Source: Ianthella basta
Lineage: Eukaryota; Porifera; Demospongiae; Verongiida; Ianthellidae
Length of the DNA stretch: 64,000 nucleotides
Reading direction: 5' to 3'
Assembly (NCBI GenBank): GCA_964019415.1
Contig: OZ025883.1
Location: forward strand, 3,471,586 to 3,535,585
The notes beneath the pieces are model-generated. The model was not told the DNA's origin. It saw only the letters and a list, made by a program, of their open reading frames with translations, and did no database searches. Positions within the stretch are counted from its first letter, which is position 1; each line of letters begins with the position of its first letter. Below, piece by piece: positions 33,501 through 45,500 of this stretch. The translations under genes and the position numbers were made by a program.

Positions 33501-36500
33501 GACTTTTAGGGGGTGCTGGTTCCACATGGGCCCTTAAGTTCCCATAGTAATTATATAGCTACGTATGCGAAGGAAAGAATACCTATGCGAACGTGCGTTA
33601 TGCACCTTCAAAACAGGCTCAGTCATCTCTGGGTAGAGTTGGCTAATAGAGCAGATGGGGACTCCATGGGCATTGCACTAGGCATGTCTTATTCTGGAAG
33701 TATGCCATTGTGGTCCTGGTGTACTCCGCTGTTCAACATTTTATGTCAGGTAACAATGGCAGAATGGCAGCGGTAGGTTAGTTTGGCGAGCCAGCCCCTT
33801 CCCCTATTGTGCAATACCGTGAGAGAGAAAGGGTCTGATATAACTGCTATATGTTTTGTGCTGAATCTGATTTGTAAGAATGACTAAAGGTTTAATTCTC
33901 GCATTGCTGAAAACCATGGCAGGCCTTATGGGAAGATGCTGCATTGGTTGAGATGTCGACTGATTTTCTCTCTCAATTATGTGTCTGTGAGGTTCTTGCT
34001 CACCCTACCACCATCCTGACAGTCCATCATCTGGAGATGCCATTGTCCTTGCCTGCACCAAAGCAGGGTTCCCACTGATGTGTTGTAACTAGTGGGTAGT
34101 TGTTCGAGCACTTGCGTAGCAGTTTATCAGCTGATGAAGGCCTACGTGGCTGAAACGTCCTGATTTACTGTGAATTTCTGCTACTCAAGTGAGTGAACAA
34201 CTACTCACTAGCTACAATATGTCCCATGTAGCAATGAGTCTCTACTCTATCATCCCCACTGATGTCTGGACTTAATCTATTTAGTTAGGCAAATACAAAT
34301 GTAACATTTGTTTCGTACTCATAATCCTACTGTATATGTAGGCACTGTGTGTATTGCTACTGGCACATGTGATCATACTTTCGGGTAAATGAGGCTCTAG
34401 ATTTCAGTAGACAACATTGCAACATATCATGTTATGCCTACCCACTGCTTCTCATGGGGAATAGTGTTTGAATGACTAATCTCTCCTTGTGGGCTAGAAC
34501 CCAGGCCTGTGTGATAATGAAAAAATGTTATAATGATATTCTGCAGTATTCGTACCAAATCATCCCGATACTCGATATTATCACAATAATAGCAGATGTT
34601 AGTGAAGCCACAATAATGTAACAGAACTGTAGGAAATTTGTTGCTAGCTCTATTAGGAGAACACTGCTGTCCAATGTACTGTAGCTATCAAAAAGTCACC
34701 AGCTAGCGCAGCTGGCTTTAAATCAAAGGATTGTGGTTGTGCAGTCTTGCAGAGCCACTGTATGCACAATCTTTGTCATTCCACTGTCTGGCCTTCCCTA
34801 ACTGGAAGGAAATTATTGCTAAATACCATTCTTTGCACCTTATGAAGGCAGCAACTGAAATTAGCAGCCTAGCGACGTCATCTTCTTGGCAGCCATTAAT
34901 AACAAAATGGCAACGTTTTCTTTCCAGCGATGTCCACGCTGTCTTCTTTACAGCTTCTTTGTGGTTAAATAGGTACTTGGGTAAGTTTAAGGGCACTATA
35001 AGTAGTTTTTCTCTGTTCCTAAGCCTTACTTATACCCTACTACAGTCTTTGTAGCAGTTATTGCGATAGCAAGCACAAATATTGTATCGTGATAACAGTG
35101 GAATTATTGTGATACACAATATTATCAAAATATTGCACAGACCTACTAGAACCTAGGTTCCATGCTAAGCCACAGAAAAGATTATGGAAACAGCTACCAT
35201 AAGCCAACCATGCAGTAATTAGAAATTGTGGGGAAATACTGTACACAAATGTGAATGTCCTTCAGACAGCACGCACTTTCACTTGGAAGTTAGTTCTGTG
35301 TGGTTTACAACCGACACTTCCTCATGGGTAGCCTTTTTCGTCATTTTTCAACTCTATGCGGTAATAATGCTACTTTTCGGTTGCATTATGGCATACAAAC
35401 AACCAGTGCCATCCCTACATAGACAGCGCTACTGTGATTCCTGATACTGCTATGTATGTATGTATTGTACTTTACTTCAGAACTTAATTACAGTCTAGCA
35501 GCCCACCAGTTTCATGCATGGTGTTAGCTTTCTGCATGCACACAAATTACTTTGTGAAGAAGGTTTGACATTTGCTCGCATTTCTCACATTTCTTTGTGG
35601 GTTGTTTGTACTCCTTATTGACTTATTGACTTCCCTTATCAACAGCCTTAAACCTCGGCTGATTTCAGTAGCTCTGCCTACTGTTTTGAAGCTTTGTGTC
35701 ATTTCCTGCTGTACGTATGTTTAATTCATGCAGTGTTCCTTTGTGGTACTGCGTTCTGTGCACTATCTGGTGGATTCTGGAAGCAACAAAGCAAGGATCT
35801 GTAAAGAACCTAATGGCTTTTGGAGACCGCTTCCAGATTGGACGGTGAGCAGTAACAGCAGACTTCTTGTTCATGTCATCTGAATGTATCTCTCATGGTT
35901 TGCTCACACATGACATGTATTCAGTGTTCACAAATGAATTTCATTGGCCAGCAATTCTGCATTGTGGTACATATTAAAGCTGGTTACAATGCAGTTTCTA
36001 ATGTACTCATCCTTGATCTTCACTCTCGATGTGTATGTCTGATTTTCCTTTATTTTCATTATAAAACTTGTGCATATACGTATCTAGTCACATCCAGCAA
36101 ATACATACAGTACATGACATTATAATGTTAACGTTTTGTATGTATACACAGAATGCTGGTATGAAGTAAGGAGTGTCTTTTTTGTTGTATGGAAGAGATA
36201 CCTGTTTAAACAGAACAATCGTACGAGGAATGGTTCAGCTGGTGAATAAACGATCGAGAGACGATTTGTCAGCAAAGGAGATGCGTACATAGAGTTGGGC
36301 ACTGGTGAGAGACTCAACTGAGAATGAACAGTTGTGTAAACAGCCATTCATGCTCGCACCAGAGCTGCAGCTCCTTCGCATGCTATATTGTTACTCCTTT
36401 GCGCCTGTCTAGTGCTGCTGCTTCTTCTAGCTTCTGTACCTTGTCAAGTTGTTTTCATTGTATAACTGTCCCATTCTACTTTCAACTGTTGTATTGCTTT

Positions 36501-39500
36501 AAAATGAAATGAAACAAACATGCATGGAATGCAGAACGGTCAAATCATTCTGTTTAAACGAAACGGAACTAAATGTTAACATTACAGTGTCACATTATTA
36601 CAGGTGTCATGAAGTTGTAGAGGCTCATTGCTACGTTAGGTCGAATCAGAGAAGTAAATTGTGAGCATCAGACGTAGCAGATAGGTAATAGACAATTGAA
36701 ACAGGACATTTTGGCCATGTAGGCCTTCGTCAGCTGTATATAAACTGAAAAGCTGCAGTGAGGTGTAAGTTACGTATATACATGTAGCAAAAATTGGTGT
36801 GAACTAGTGTGTGTGGGTGACGTGTAATCAATTAAAGTTAAAGTGTGTGGGTGTGAGAGCGCCTAAAGTGGGTGACTGTTTGTCAAACAAATAACATTCT
36901 AATCCTGTTCTAGTTAACGGTGTGGTCTAGCATGGGGAGTGGGTTGGCTGAGGATAGAGGTTCAGATCATTTGCAGTTGCAAGCCTCTGTCCAGGTTCTT
37001 GTTGGGATTCGTTTTTCTAATTTCAACAGCTTCCTCTGTTCTTCTCTGCCAGTAGCCGCTCACTCTCTTCTCCACTGTGGCTCCTTTCCAATCAATTGTG
37101 TGGTTAGAGTCCTGGACATGAACCGCAATCCATTGTTCGTGTTCCCACCTTCACTGCTTGTCTGTGTTCACTCAACCTGACCTTCAGCGTTCTCTTCGTC
37201 TCACCCACATACACTGCATCACATTCACCGCAGGGGACTTTGTACACGATTCTTTCAGCTTTTCCTCTGGTGTCCTCGTCTTCACCCTCATCAGTTCTTG
37301 TCTCAGGGTTCTCTTTGGTTTGAACACCGGCTATACTCTCAGTGGGGCACAAACTTTTTCAATTGTATGGGGTGCATAGGACTTTGGGGGTGGTGAACAC
37401 TTGGCTGAGGTGATCTAGCTCCTCTTGCTTCTTAGAAGGGTGGCAAATGTTGTGTGCCCTTTGCTTCATGCATTGTAGGACTCCAGTTGTGGTTCTTGGA
37501 TTGGTGATGGGAGTGGTAGGGGATGTACCTCTCCGTGTGGGTAGGCTTGCGGTAAACAGATGTCACCAGCTTCTCCCCTTCCTTGGTGACCATGACATCC
37601 AGGAAAGGAAGCCTGTCCTTCTTCTCCTCCTCAACCGTGAACTGGATCCTTGGGTGCTGAGCATTAAGGAGTTGGTGGAATGACCTGAGTTCCTCCGGTC
37701 CATGGGGCCAGATGACAAATGTGTCGTCAACATACCTAACCCATAGTTTAGGTTTGAGAGGCACTGATTGTAGAGCTGTCTCCTCCAGGTGCTCCAAGTA
37801 CAGGTTGGTGATCACTGGGGACAAGGGTGAACCCATCGCTGCTTCTGCCGCTGGAGGGTCCTCTTCATCCTGGTGTAGTAGTCCTCTTTGTCCATCATGA
37901 CTGTGGCCCTGCCCTTGTCTGCTGGGACAGTGACAATGTTTGGGTCATTTTTGAGGACACGAAGAACGCTGCATTGTCTGTAGGACATGTTCGCCTTCGG
38001 TGGCTTGGACCTCCTCAGTACTTCAGCTATTCCAGTCCTTAGGGTGGCTGCTGTGTTCTGGTCCAGTGTGTGTGCCGTTGCTTCTGTTGCTGCAATGATC
38101 TCTGTAAAAGGGATGCTTCTAGGTGCGACTGCAAAAGATAGTCCAAGGGCAAGTACTTCTTGTTCCTGTGATGTGAGCTGTCTGTGGCTTAGGTTGACTA
38201 CCAGTTTGCTGTGATCTAGCGTCAGGTTAAGTGAACACAGACTAGCAGTGAAGAGTGGGAACACGAACAATGGAATTGTGGCTCATGTCCAGGACTCTAA
38301 CCACACAATTGATTGGAAAGGAGCCACAGTGGAGAAGAGAGTGAGCGGCTACTGGCAGAGAAGAACAGAGGAAGCTGTTGAAATTGGAAGAACGAATCCC
38401 AACAAGAACCTGGACAGAGGCTTGCAACTGCCAATGATCTGAACCCCTATCCTCAGCCAACCCCCTCCCCATGCTAGACCACACCGTTAACTAGAACAGG
38501 ATTAGAATGTTATTTGTTTGACAAACAGTCACCCACTTTAGGTGCTCTCACACCCACACATTTTAACTTTAATTGATTACACGTCACCCACACACACTAG
38601 TTCGCACCAATTTTTGCTATATAACCTACACCTCACTGCAGCTTTTCAGTTTATGTACAGCTGATGAAAGCCTACGTGGCCAAACGTCCTGTTTCAATTG
38701 TCTATTACCTATCTGCTACGTCTGATGCTCACAATTTACTTCTCCAAATACAGGTATCATGTCTGGGGCTCAAATCTAAATGTGTCTAAATGGCTCTCCA
38801 ACCTTTAGGACATTTCTTGCAAGAGGTGCATGGAGTACCAAACTAACAGCAAAGGAGGAATGTGATTGGAGTGCGATGGTGCCTTCCCACCCTGTACTTC
38901 CACCACTGCCCAATATTTCAGAGAAGAAACAGATTTCTTTGTCAGATGTGAAGACTTCGAAATGGACAAAGGAAATTGAGAAGCTTAAGAGTTTACAAAA
39001 GTTTTCGGTGAGGTGCTAGTGGCAAGCACACATTGTCACACAGAAACTCTATTGCATGCATTGATCATGGATAGAGTGTTATGTATATTTTACTGCAATG
39101 ATTAAAAGCACTGAACCATGTAATATGTGTCTGGCATGTGTGTGTTAGTTAATATGTTAGTTAAGTGTTAATTAGTACACACATTACTTGTGCATGTAAC
39201 GATGGCATGCATAAACGATGTTGGAATTTGTGGAGAAAGTGTGCCTCAAAGGCCTTACTTGCAATGAGGTAGAAGATCATAGCTGACGATCTTAGAATGG
39301 TCAGAAATGTGTACGTTTTTCATAGCAATCTTAGGTTCAGTACTTAGCTAGCCTTCAGTCTGCAACATGCATATGCTCTACAGCAACTTGCCTTGGCTAA
39401 AATTTGTCTAGCTACTTTACAAAAGTAGCATTTACTTTACAGTATGGTCCATGAATCACCTTTGACCTCCACGAATCACCTACAAGGTGCAGCATCTTGT

Positions 39501-42500
39501 TGCACTTGCTGTCCACATTATGACTAAACCTTTCGTCCTACACACAAATAGAAAATAGGCTCTTTGAAAGTCTTCAATTCATCAAGAACTTTATATGGCA
39601 TGCAAACTTGGCTGACCTGCATATTTACCATGTTCATCTGAAAGAGGTGGCCACATTAGATGATGATTGGCAGTTGAGAGCTCACATGATGATCATTGAT
39701 GGCATCTTCTTGATGGGTGAGGGGGTAGTGACACTTGCTGCTGGTGCAAACTTTATACATAGCTACCTCTGAAAATGTGACATTGTCTGTGCAGTGTGAG
39801 AGGGTTAATTGTGGCACTTGCTACTGGTGCAAACTTACAACATCTCTGAAGATATGACATTATCTGTGTAGTATCACTTCTAGCCATCAAAATGTGCATT
39901 TCTGGCCAAAATTCTCATGTTTTATGTGTTTCAAATCTGACCGAGTGCCACATACAATTGACCGCACGAGAAAAATGGCTGATCAAGATGAATTCCATAT
40001 ACCGACAGGCTTTGTCCCTGACTTTTGTCCTTGACTCTTGTTGCAAGTTTCCCCAAAGCCAGCTGAATTGGAAATTGCTTTCTCTGCATTTGAAAAAGGA
40101 ATACATCATCCTCTTCTAGCATGAAAGGACTCCTTGGAATGATGAGGAATTGGCCTGCATGAAGTCCTGTAGTTTATTGGGTGAGCGTTGACGGTACTGA
40201 GGGTAGGAGTCATTGGTGGAGGGTAGGAGTCATTGGTGAATACAGTAGAGGTGCGGCAAGGCTTTGGAAGCTATTGGTACAGTGACAGTGCTGCTCTCTT
40301 CCATCCACGCATTGACTGTTGGTGTTGATGTGGCCACATGGCCCATGAATGTTGTTGGATATAACAACCTCGTGCAGCTTGGGGTTGATAGTGGGGTCTG
40401 GGGATCTCTGCACTCACTACCCTGTCAATCTTCTCTGGAGTCTTTGGTTTGCCCTGATCTTCCATGAGCAACAGGATGTGGGCATGGATCATTCCCTTCT
40501 TTTGCCTTTTAATGGTGGCAGTGTGTACCTTGACCTACCCTAGCACATTGTTCCTCAGTAAGTTGCCCATGAGAGAGTCATACTTCAACGTGAAGACACG
40601 ACATGCCAAGTCTGGAAGATCATGGGGTGCTTCTCCCAGGACAAAGATGCCTGTATCTTGATCCACTTGGGGTTGGTGGTGAAGGTGATGAAGTAATCAG
40701 GCTTCCCAAACTTCCTGACTATGGTCATGGCATCCATAAAGGCCTCTGAGTAAAAGTTTGGTGACCCGTAAATGGTAGTTGGCAGGATCACCTTCCTCCC
40801 CACGTTCACCTTTTCACCTTCAATGGTAGTTGTGCTGGTATACGGTATGGTACACGGCAGCCGCTTCATCTAAAGTGGCATAACTGTGCTCAATGCTCTG
40901 CAGTGCACAATGTTCAGCTAATTTAAGGAAGGGTTATTAGTCAGCTCTGGTAGCTATCAATCTGCAGCTGGTGTAACCATAGTCCTTTGGATATGCAAAA
41001 ACTGTACAAACTAGCGCATATAATTCCTTTAGAATTAGAAGGGATTTAGGAATGGCCAGCAGAAAACGCATAGAAACAACATTGCCGTGAAGTTCACTAT
41101 GCATTCCTAATTTTCTTGTAGCTACTTGGGACTAGCTAGCTAGACATTTGGGCCCATGTATGTAGGTGTACAAGGAAATTAGGAATGCATAGTGAACTTC
41201 ACGGCAATGTGGTTCATCTTGGTGTTGAGTTACAGTTGCTTGTTTCTATGCTTTTCTGCTGGCCATTCCTAAATCCCTTATAATTCTAAAGGAATTTTAA
41301 TACACTAGCAGAATTAGGTGTTAAGCAAGTATGTGTGTTTTCTTACCACATGTGAGTATTTAGATGCTCACGTGCTACCTGCATGTCAGACATGATTAGC
41401 TGGCTCAGCACTTTATAGATAGCAGGAAGAAATTTTTAAGCTGGACTGTTGGAAGAGGGCCACGTCCGAAGACAGGCATGATGGAATAAGGCTAAGTCTG
41501 AAGACCTCTTGGCAAGGCGTTGACAAGACACAACTGGCATCGTTACTGTCCATAGACCTTTGAAATGACATAGGACTGGAAAGAAAGTGGCGCCGCCAGG
41601 AATCGAACTCAGGGCATCTGGCTTTAGCTGCCAGTGTTCTAGCCACTGAGCTACGACACCCCGCCGACGACCACTCGCCCTCCAGCCCTTAAAGACCATG
41701 CTTGAAGGAATTGTTGCTAACTACAGGGTTAATTGCTGCGTGAAGAACAGTTGCAGGAAGAAATTCTTAAGCGTAAACACAGCTGGGCCATTGGAAGAGG
41801 GCCACGTTCACTTCGCTTAAGAATTTGTTCCTGCAACTGTTCTTCACACAGCAATTAACCCTGTAGTTTGCTACTTCATAGGTAGTAGCCCTTTGGTCTA
41901 GGATAACATGCACTCATGCCATACACATGTCTACAAAGATTTATGTATTAGCTTTGTCATGTCTGCAGTTTTGGGCTTCTTTACAATATCCCAAGTGTCA
42001 TTGCTATGTTTAGGTCTGAAAATATCTCTTCAAGTCTATCTAATTATTAACTCAACATGTAGCACAGCTGGGAACATGTAGACTGAAAGTGTGCACTTAC
42101 TATTTCAGGAAGATATTTTCTTTCATTCTGTTGTATGTTAGAAAGGGTTGGTTCTCTAATACCAGCTTCACAACAGGGTTGAAAACCTTGCCGACGTTTT
42201 GACCAGATGCTCTGGTCTTCTTCGCCCTGAAGAAGACCAGAGCATCTGGTCGAAACGTCGGCAAGGTTTTCAACCCTGTTGTGAAGCTGGTATTAGAGAA
42301 CCAACCCTTTCTGATGCCTGAGCCAGCTGAGAAGCCCTCACTTCTATTGTATGTTAGGTGTGAACTGAAGTGTGTGGTTAGCCTGTTTATTGTACTTACT
42401 TCTGTACATAGGTAGAACAGTCTGAACAACTTGCTCTGTATCTTGATGAGCAAATGAGCAGCACTAAGAAGAAGACTGCAAAGGCCTTAGAGACTGTAAC

Positions 42501-45500
42501 AAGTGATCCTGATGAAGCTGTGGATCATCGTCAACTAAGTGCAGACCCAGAATTAGTCAAGCATACTATCAATGTTGGCTCGCTTAGAGATCAATTTGAA
42601 TCAGTGGATGAGAGCAAGAAACTAATTGTGCATGAACAACTAACTACCCATCGAAGAGGCCACTTGCTCACAATGCAGAAGAAGTTTCTATCAGTCTCTA
42701 TCTCTGGAAACATATGGAAGGATATACATGCTGTTAGAGTTGCTGCTCCAATTGAAAGTTGTATGGCAGCCCGACAGAGGCTGTACATGAATACTTCGTG
42801 GTAAGATCTTATCAGTTGTTTGTGATAATATGTATAGTGTTAGTCATTGTTGCATAATGAAGCCACATGTCAAAGGGTGTGAAGTGCGCAGTATCAGGTC
42901 CAATGCACACTAGGGTATGCATTTTTTTCCTATGAGCCCCCTGTAGCAGGGGGCTCATAGGATAGCCCCCTGACCCCCTGATAGCAATCCACTGTAGACA
43001 TAACAGTGCCATCCATAGATATAAACAACTAGCAGGAATGCCTGTCTTCAGCGGGCTTCCCTGCTCCAATGCCCCAACGACAGTGAGTCCACAACAGCCT
43101 GGTGTCGCCAGTGTGGCATATGCCATTGTGTGTATGCCAGTTGGTACGATGCAACCATCTTGGCTGTAGGTGATGCCAGCCTGTTGTTGCCAGAATGTAC
43201 GTATAATAGTATATAAAATTCCTTTAGAATTAAAAGGGATTTAGGAATGGCCTAGGAAATGTGGTTTATTATGGTGTTGAGTTACTGTTGCTTATTTCTA
43301 TGCTTCTTCGGTGCCCCTACATTGTTTTCACTTTTAGGTATTCGTATGACTTCATGTTCATATATGTATGTATGTATATATAATTATATATTACTAGCTG
43401 CAAGGCCCCCGCCTTCGGCAAGCCCTGTAGGAGGGTCCAGTGTATACTGTAAAGTGGTCGAATGCTTCCTGTAGGGGGGCCTAGTGTGTCCTGTAGAGGG
43501 GTCCTGTACGTTTTTTGCAGATCCAAGATGGCCAACGGTCGGTTCATCCTGGGTTTTCATCACACGCTCCTCGGCAGCAGCTTATTTTAGCACGTCCACC
43601 ACCTTATATTGGTGTGAGGTACAGTGTGCCACAGCTGGGAACGTTTGGGCACGTTTCGGCGACATTCACGGGAGGAGTTCGCGAACAACGGTTGGGGTTC
43701 TTCTTTTGTATTGGCAGCATAGGAGCGTGCGTGGAAAACCGTATATTTTCTTTGTAAATCCAAGATGGTGGACGGTCGTTTGGAGGTTTTTCATTGTGCA
43801 CTCCTCAGCAGGGGCTTCTTCGCACACGTCGTCCCCCTTAGATCGAGACCGGGTGTGGCGTCTGTAATCTGGGAAAGTTTGGTGTCGATGCGTTGTTGCT
43901 CGCGGGAGGACTTCACGGACAACCGTTCTGCTCAACTCCTCTTTATATATACTGTATTTCTCCGAATAGAGGCCCGGGCCTCTATTTCTTTCTCGGGAGT
44001 TTTGGCCCGGCCTCTATTTGAGCCTGGCTTCTATTCGAGCCCAGCTTCTATTAAAATATTTGTCTAATACTTGGCCTTGTTTCCAATATAAAATCAGTGG
44101 TGTATAGTATTGTGTCTCTGTGCAATGGGGAGAATGACTGCAAGTCAAGATTCGCATGCGACTAGTTCTGTCATGAAAGAGAGCGTTGTTAGAGGCCACC
44201 ACATGTATAAGGTGGCAGCGGCTTCCTTGGTCGTCTTCTCTGCACACTCAACGGCTTTTAACTTGAAGGAGACATCGTCAGGTACAGTAGGGGGTTTCCG
44301 AACACTGTGCTGCGCTCCATGTGCATTCAAAGGAACAGCTTCTCGTTGTGTCAAATTATACATTGACTCTTGCTAACTGCATACAGAAACGGAAGCCGTT
44401 CTACTGAGTAGAGGTGAAACGCTTACGACTTTCTCTTAGACATCGCTCTTGCAACTCTGATGATCCTTGGCAACTGTGAAGTGTGACAAGCGACTTGCAG
44501 TTGCTAAGGAGCACAAAAGCGTCAATCGAGAGGCATTCCGCGTCGATTGCAGCGAACCCAGCCACTATTTGGGACCCGGCCACTATCTGACCCACCCTCT
44601 ATTAATGAACTGGCCTCCTGACCCAGCCACTAATCGAGCCCTGGCCTCTATTCGAGCCTGGCCTCTATACGAGCCTGGCCTCTATACGAGCCTGGCCTCT
44701 ATACGGACAGTATGTGGGAGTCGCCAGTAAAAATCAAAGATTAGCGCATTTTGGCGATTTGGTGATTCTCCAGGATCTACGTAGGTAGCCACATGTCTAC
44801 TTAGAATGTTTAGCAAGGTTGAGATGCACTTGAGCTTCCGTTGTCGAGAAATCGTCAGCTGAATGTAGGCTACTCGCCATTTTATTTATATATGCAGGAT
44901 ACAAAATGGCAATTAAAAATGGCCACTCCGCCTTAACTCTTGACGAATTCGATCTTATTTCGTACCATATTGCTGTTTAATAGAGCTATAACTGTGGGAA
45001 TCTTCTACTGTAATGAGGATAAATCCATCAGCAGAGTGATGTTTGTGTTACAGTAGCTGAATGTTCCATTCAGCATTGTTCAAGAGGTCTTCGAAAATAT
45101 GAAACCAATGGCGACTTTAATTTGTCCTTAGAGTAAATTGTCAATTACAGTAGTTATTTTAATAGACTTTAAATTATTATTCCTTCATAGATGTGTAAGT
45201 AATTTTTCTCTATTATGTCTCATTTGTTGTACTGTCCCCCTTTCCTGTGTATCTTTCGTCATGACGATTTTTGAAGTCAAAAGGTACGAACTGCAGTTTA
45301 TATAATGCAAAAAGCATGCCTCATCCAAGCGCATTCACTTCAAGGATCAATATCATTCAGCGGCACTTTCTGCCCCTTCAGTCTTGCCAATTTTCAGTGT
45401 CCATTTTCGAATTATAACGATTTGCGCTAATCTTTGATTTCTACTGGCGACTCCCACATATAGATATTATTTCTGTCATTGCAAATGGTGGTGCTCATGT

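Larger units (their letters stand above)
36612..38749 (-). mobile_element. Penelope-like element PLE2 with long inverted flanks
   Basis: Minus-strand Penelope coding remnants between inverted arms of about 530 bp (36649-37182 and 38221-38744). A 12-bp direct repeat, ACAGGTGTCATG at 36600-36611 and ACAGGTATCATG at 38750-38761, brackets it; one mismatch. The arms hold hammerhead-like motifs and also the GIY-YIG C-terminal coding end, so the upstream arm is an inverted 3' fragment of the element. It sits in intron 5, only 47 bp before the acceptor of exon 6. Confidence 0.85.

Noticed and set aside
34718..34996. 92-codon minus-strand frame in intron 5
   Set aside because: No homology signal recognised, no splice signals checked out, and no repeat support.
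41588..41660. A functional tRNA gene
   Set aside because: G at position 33, weak T stem, and the sequence is fused to a repeated SINE body. Kept only as a SINE head.
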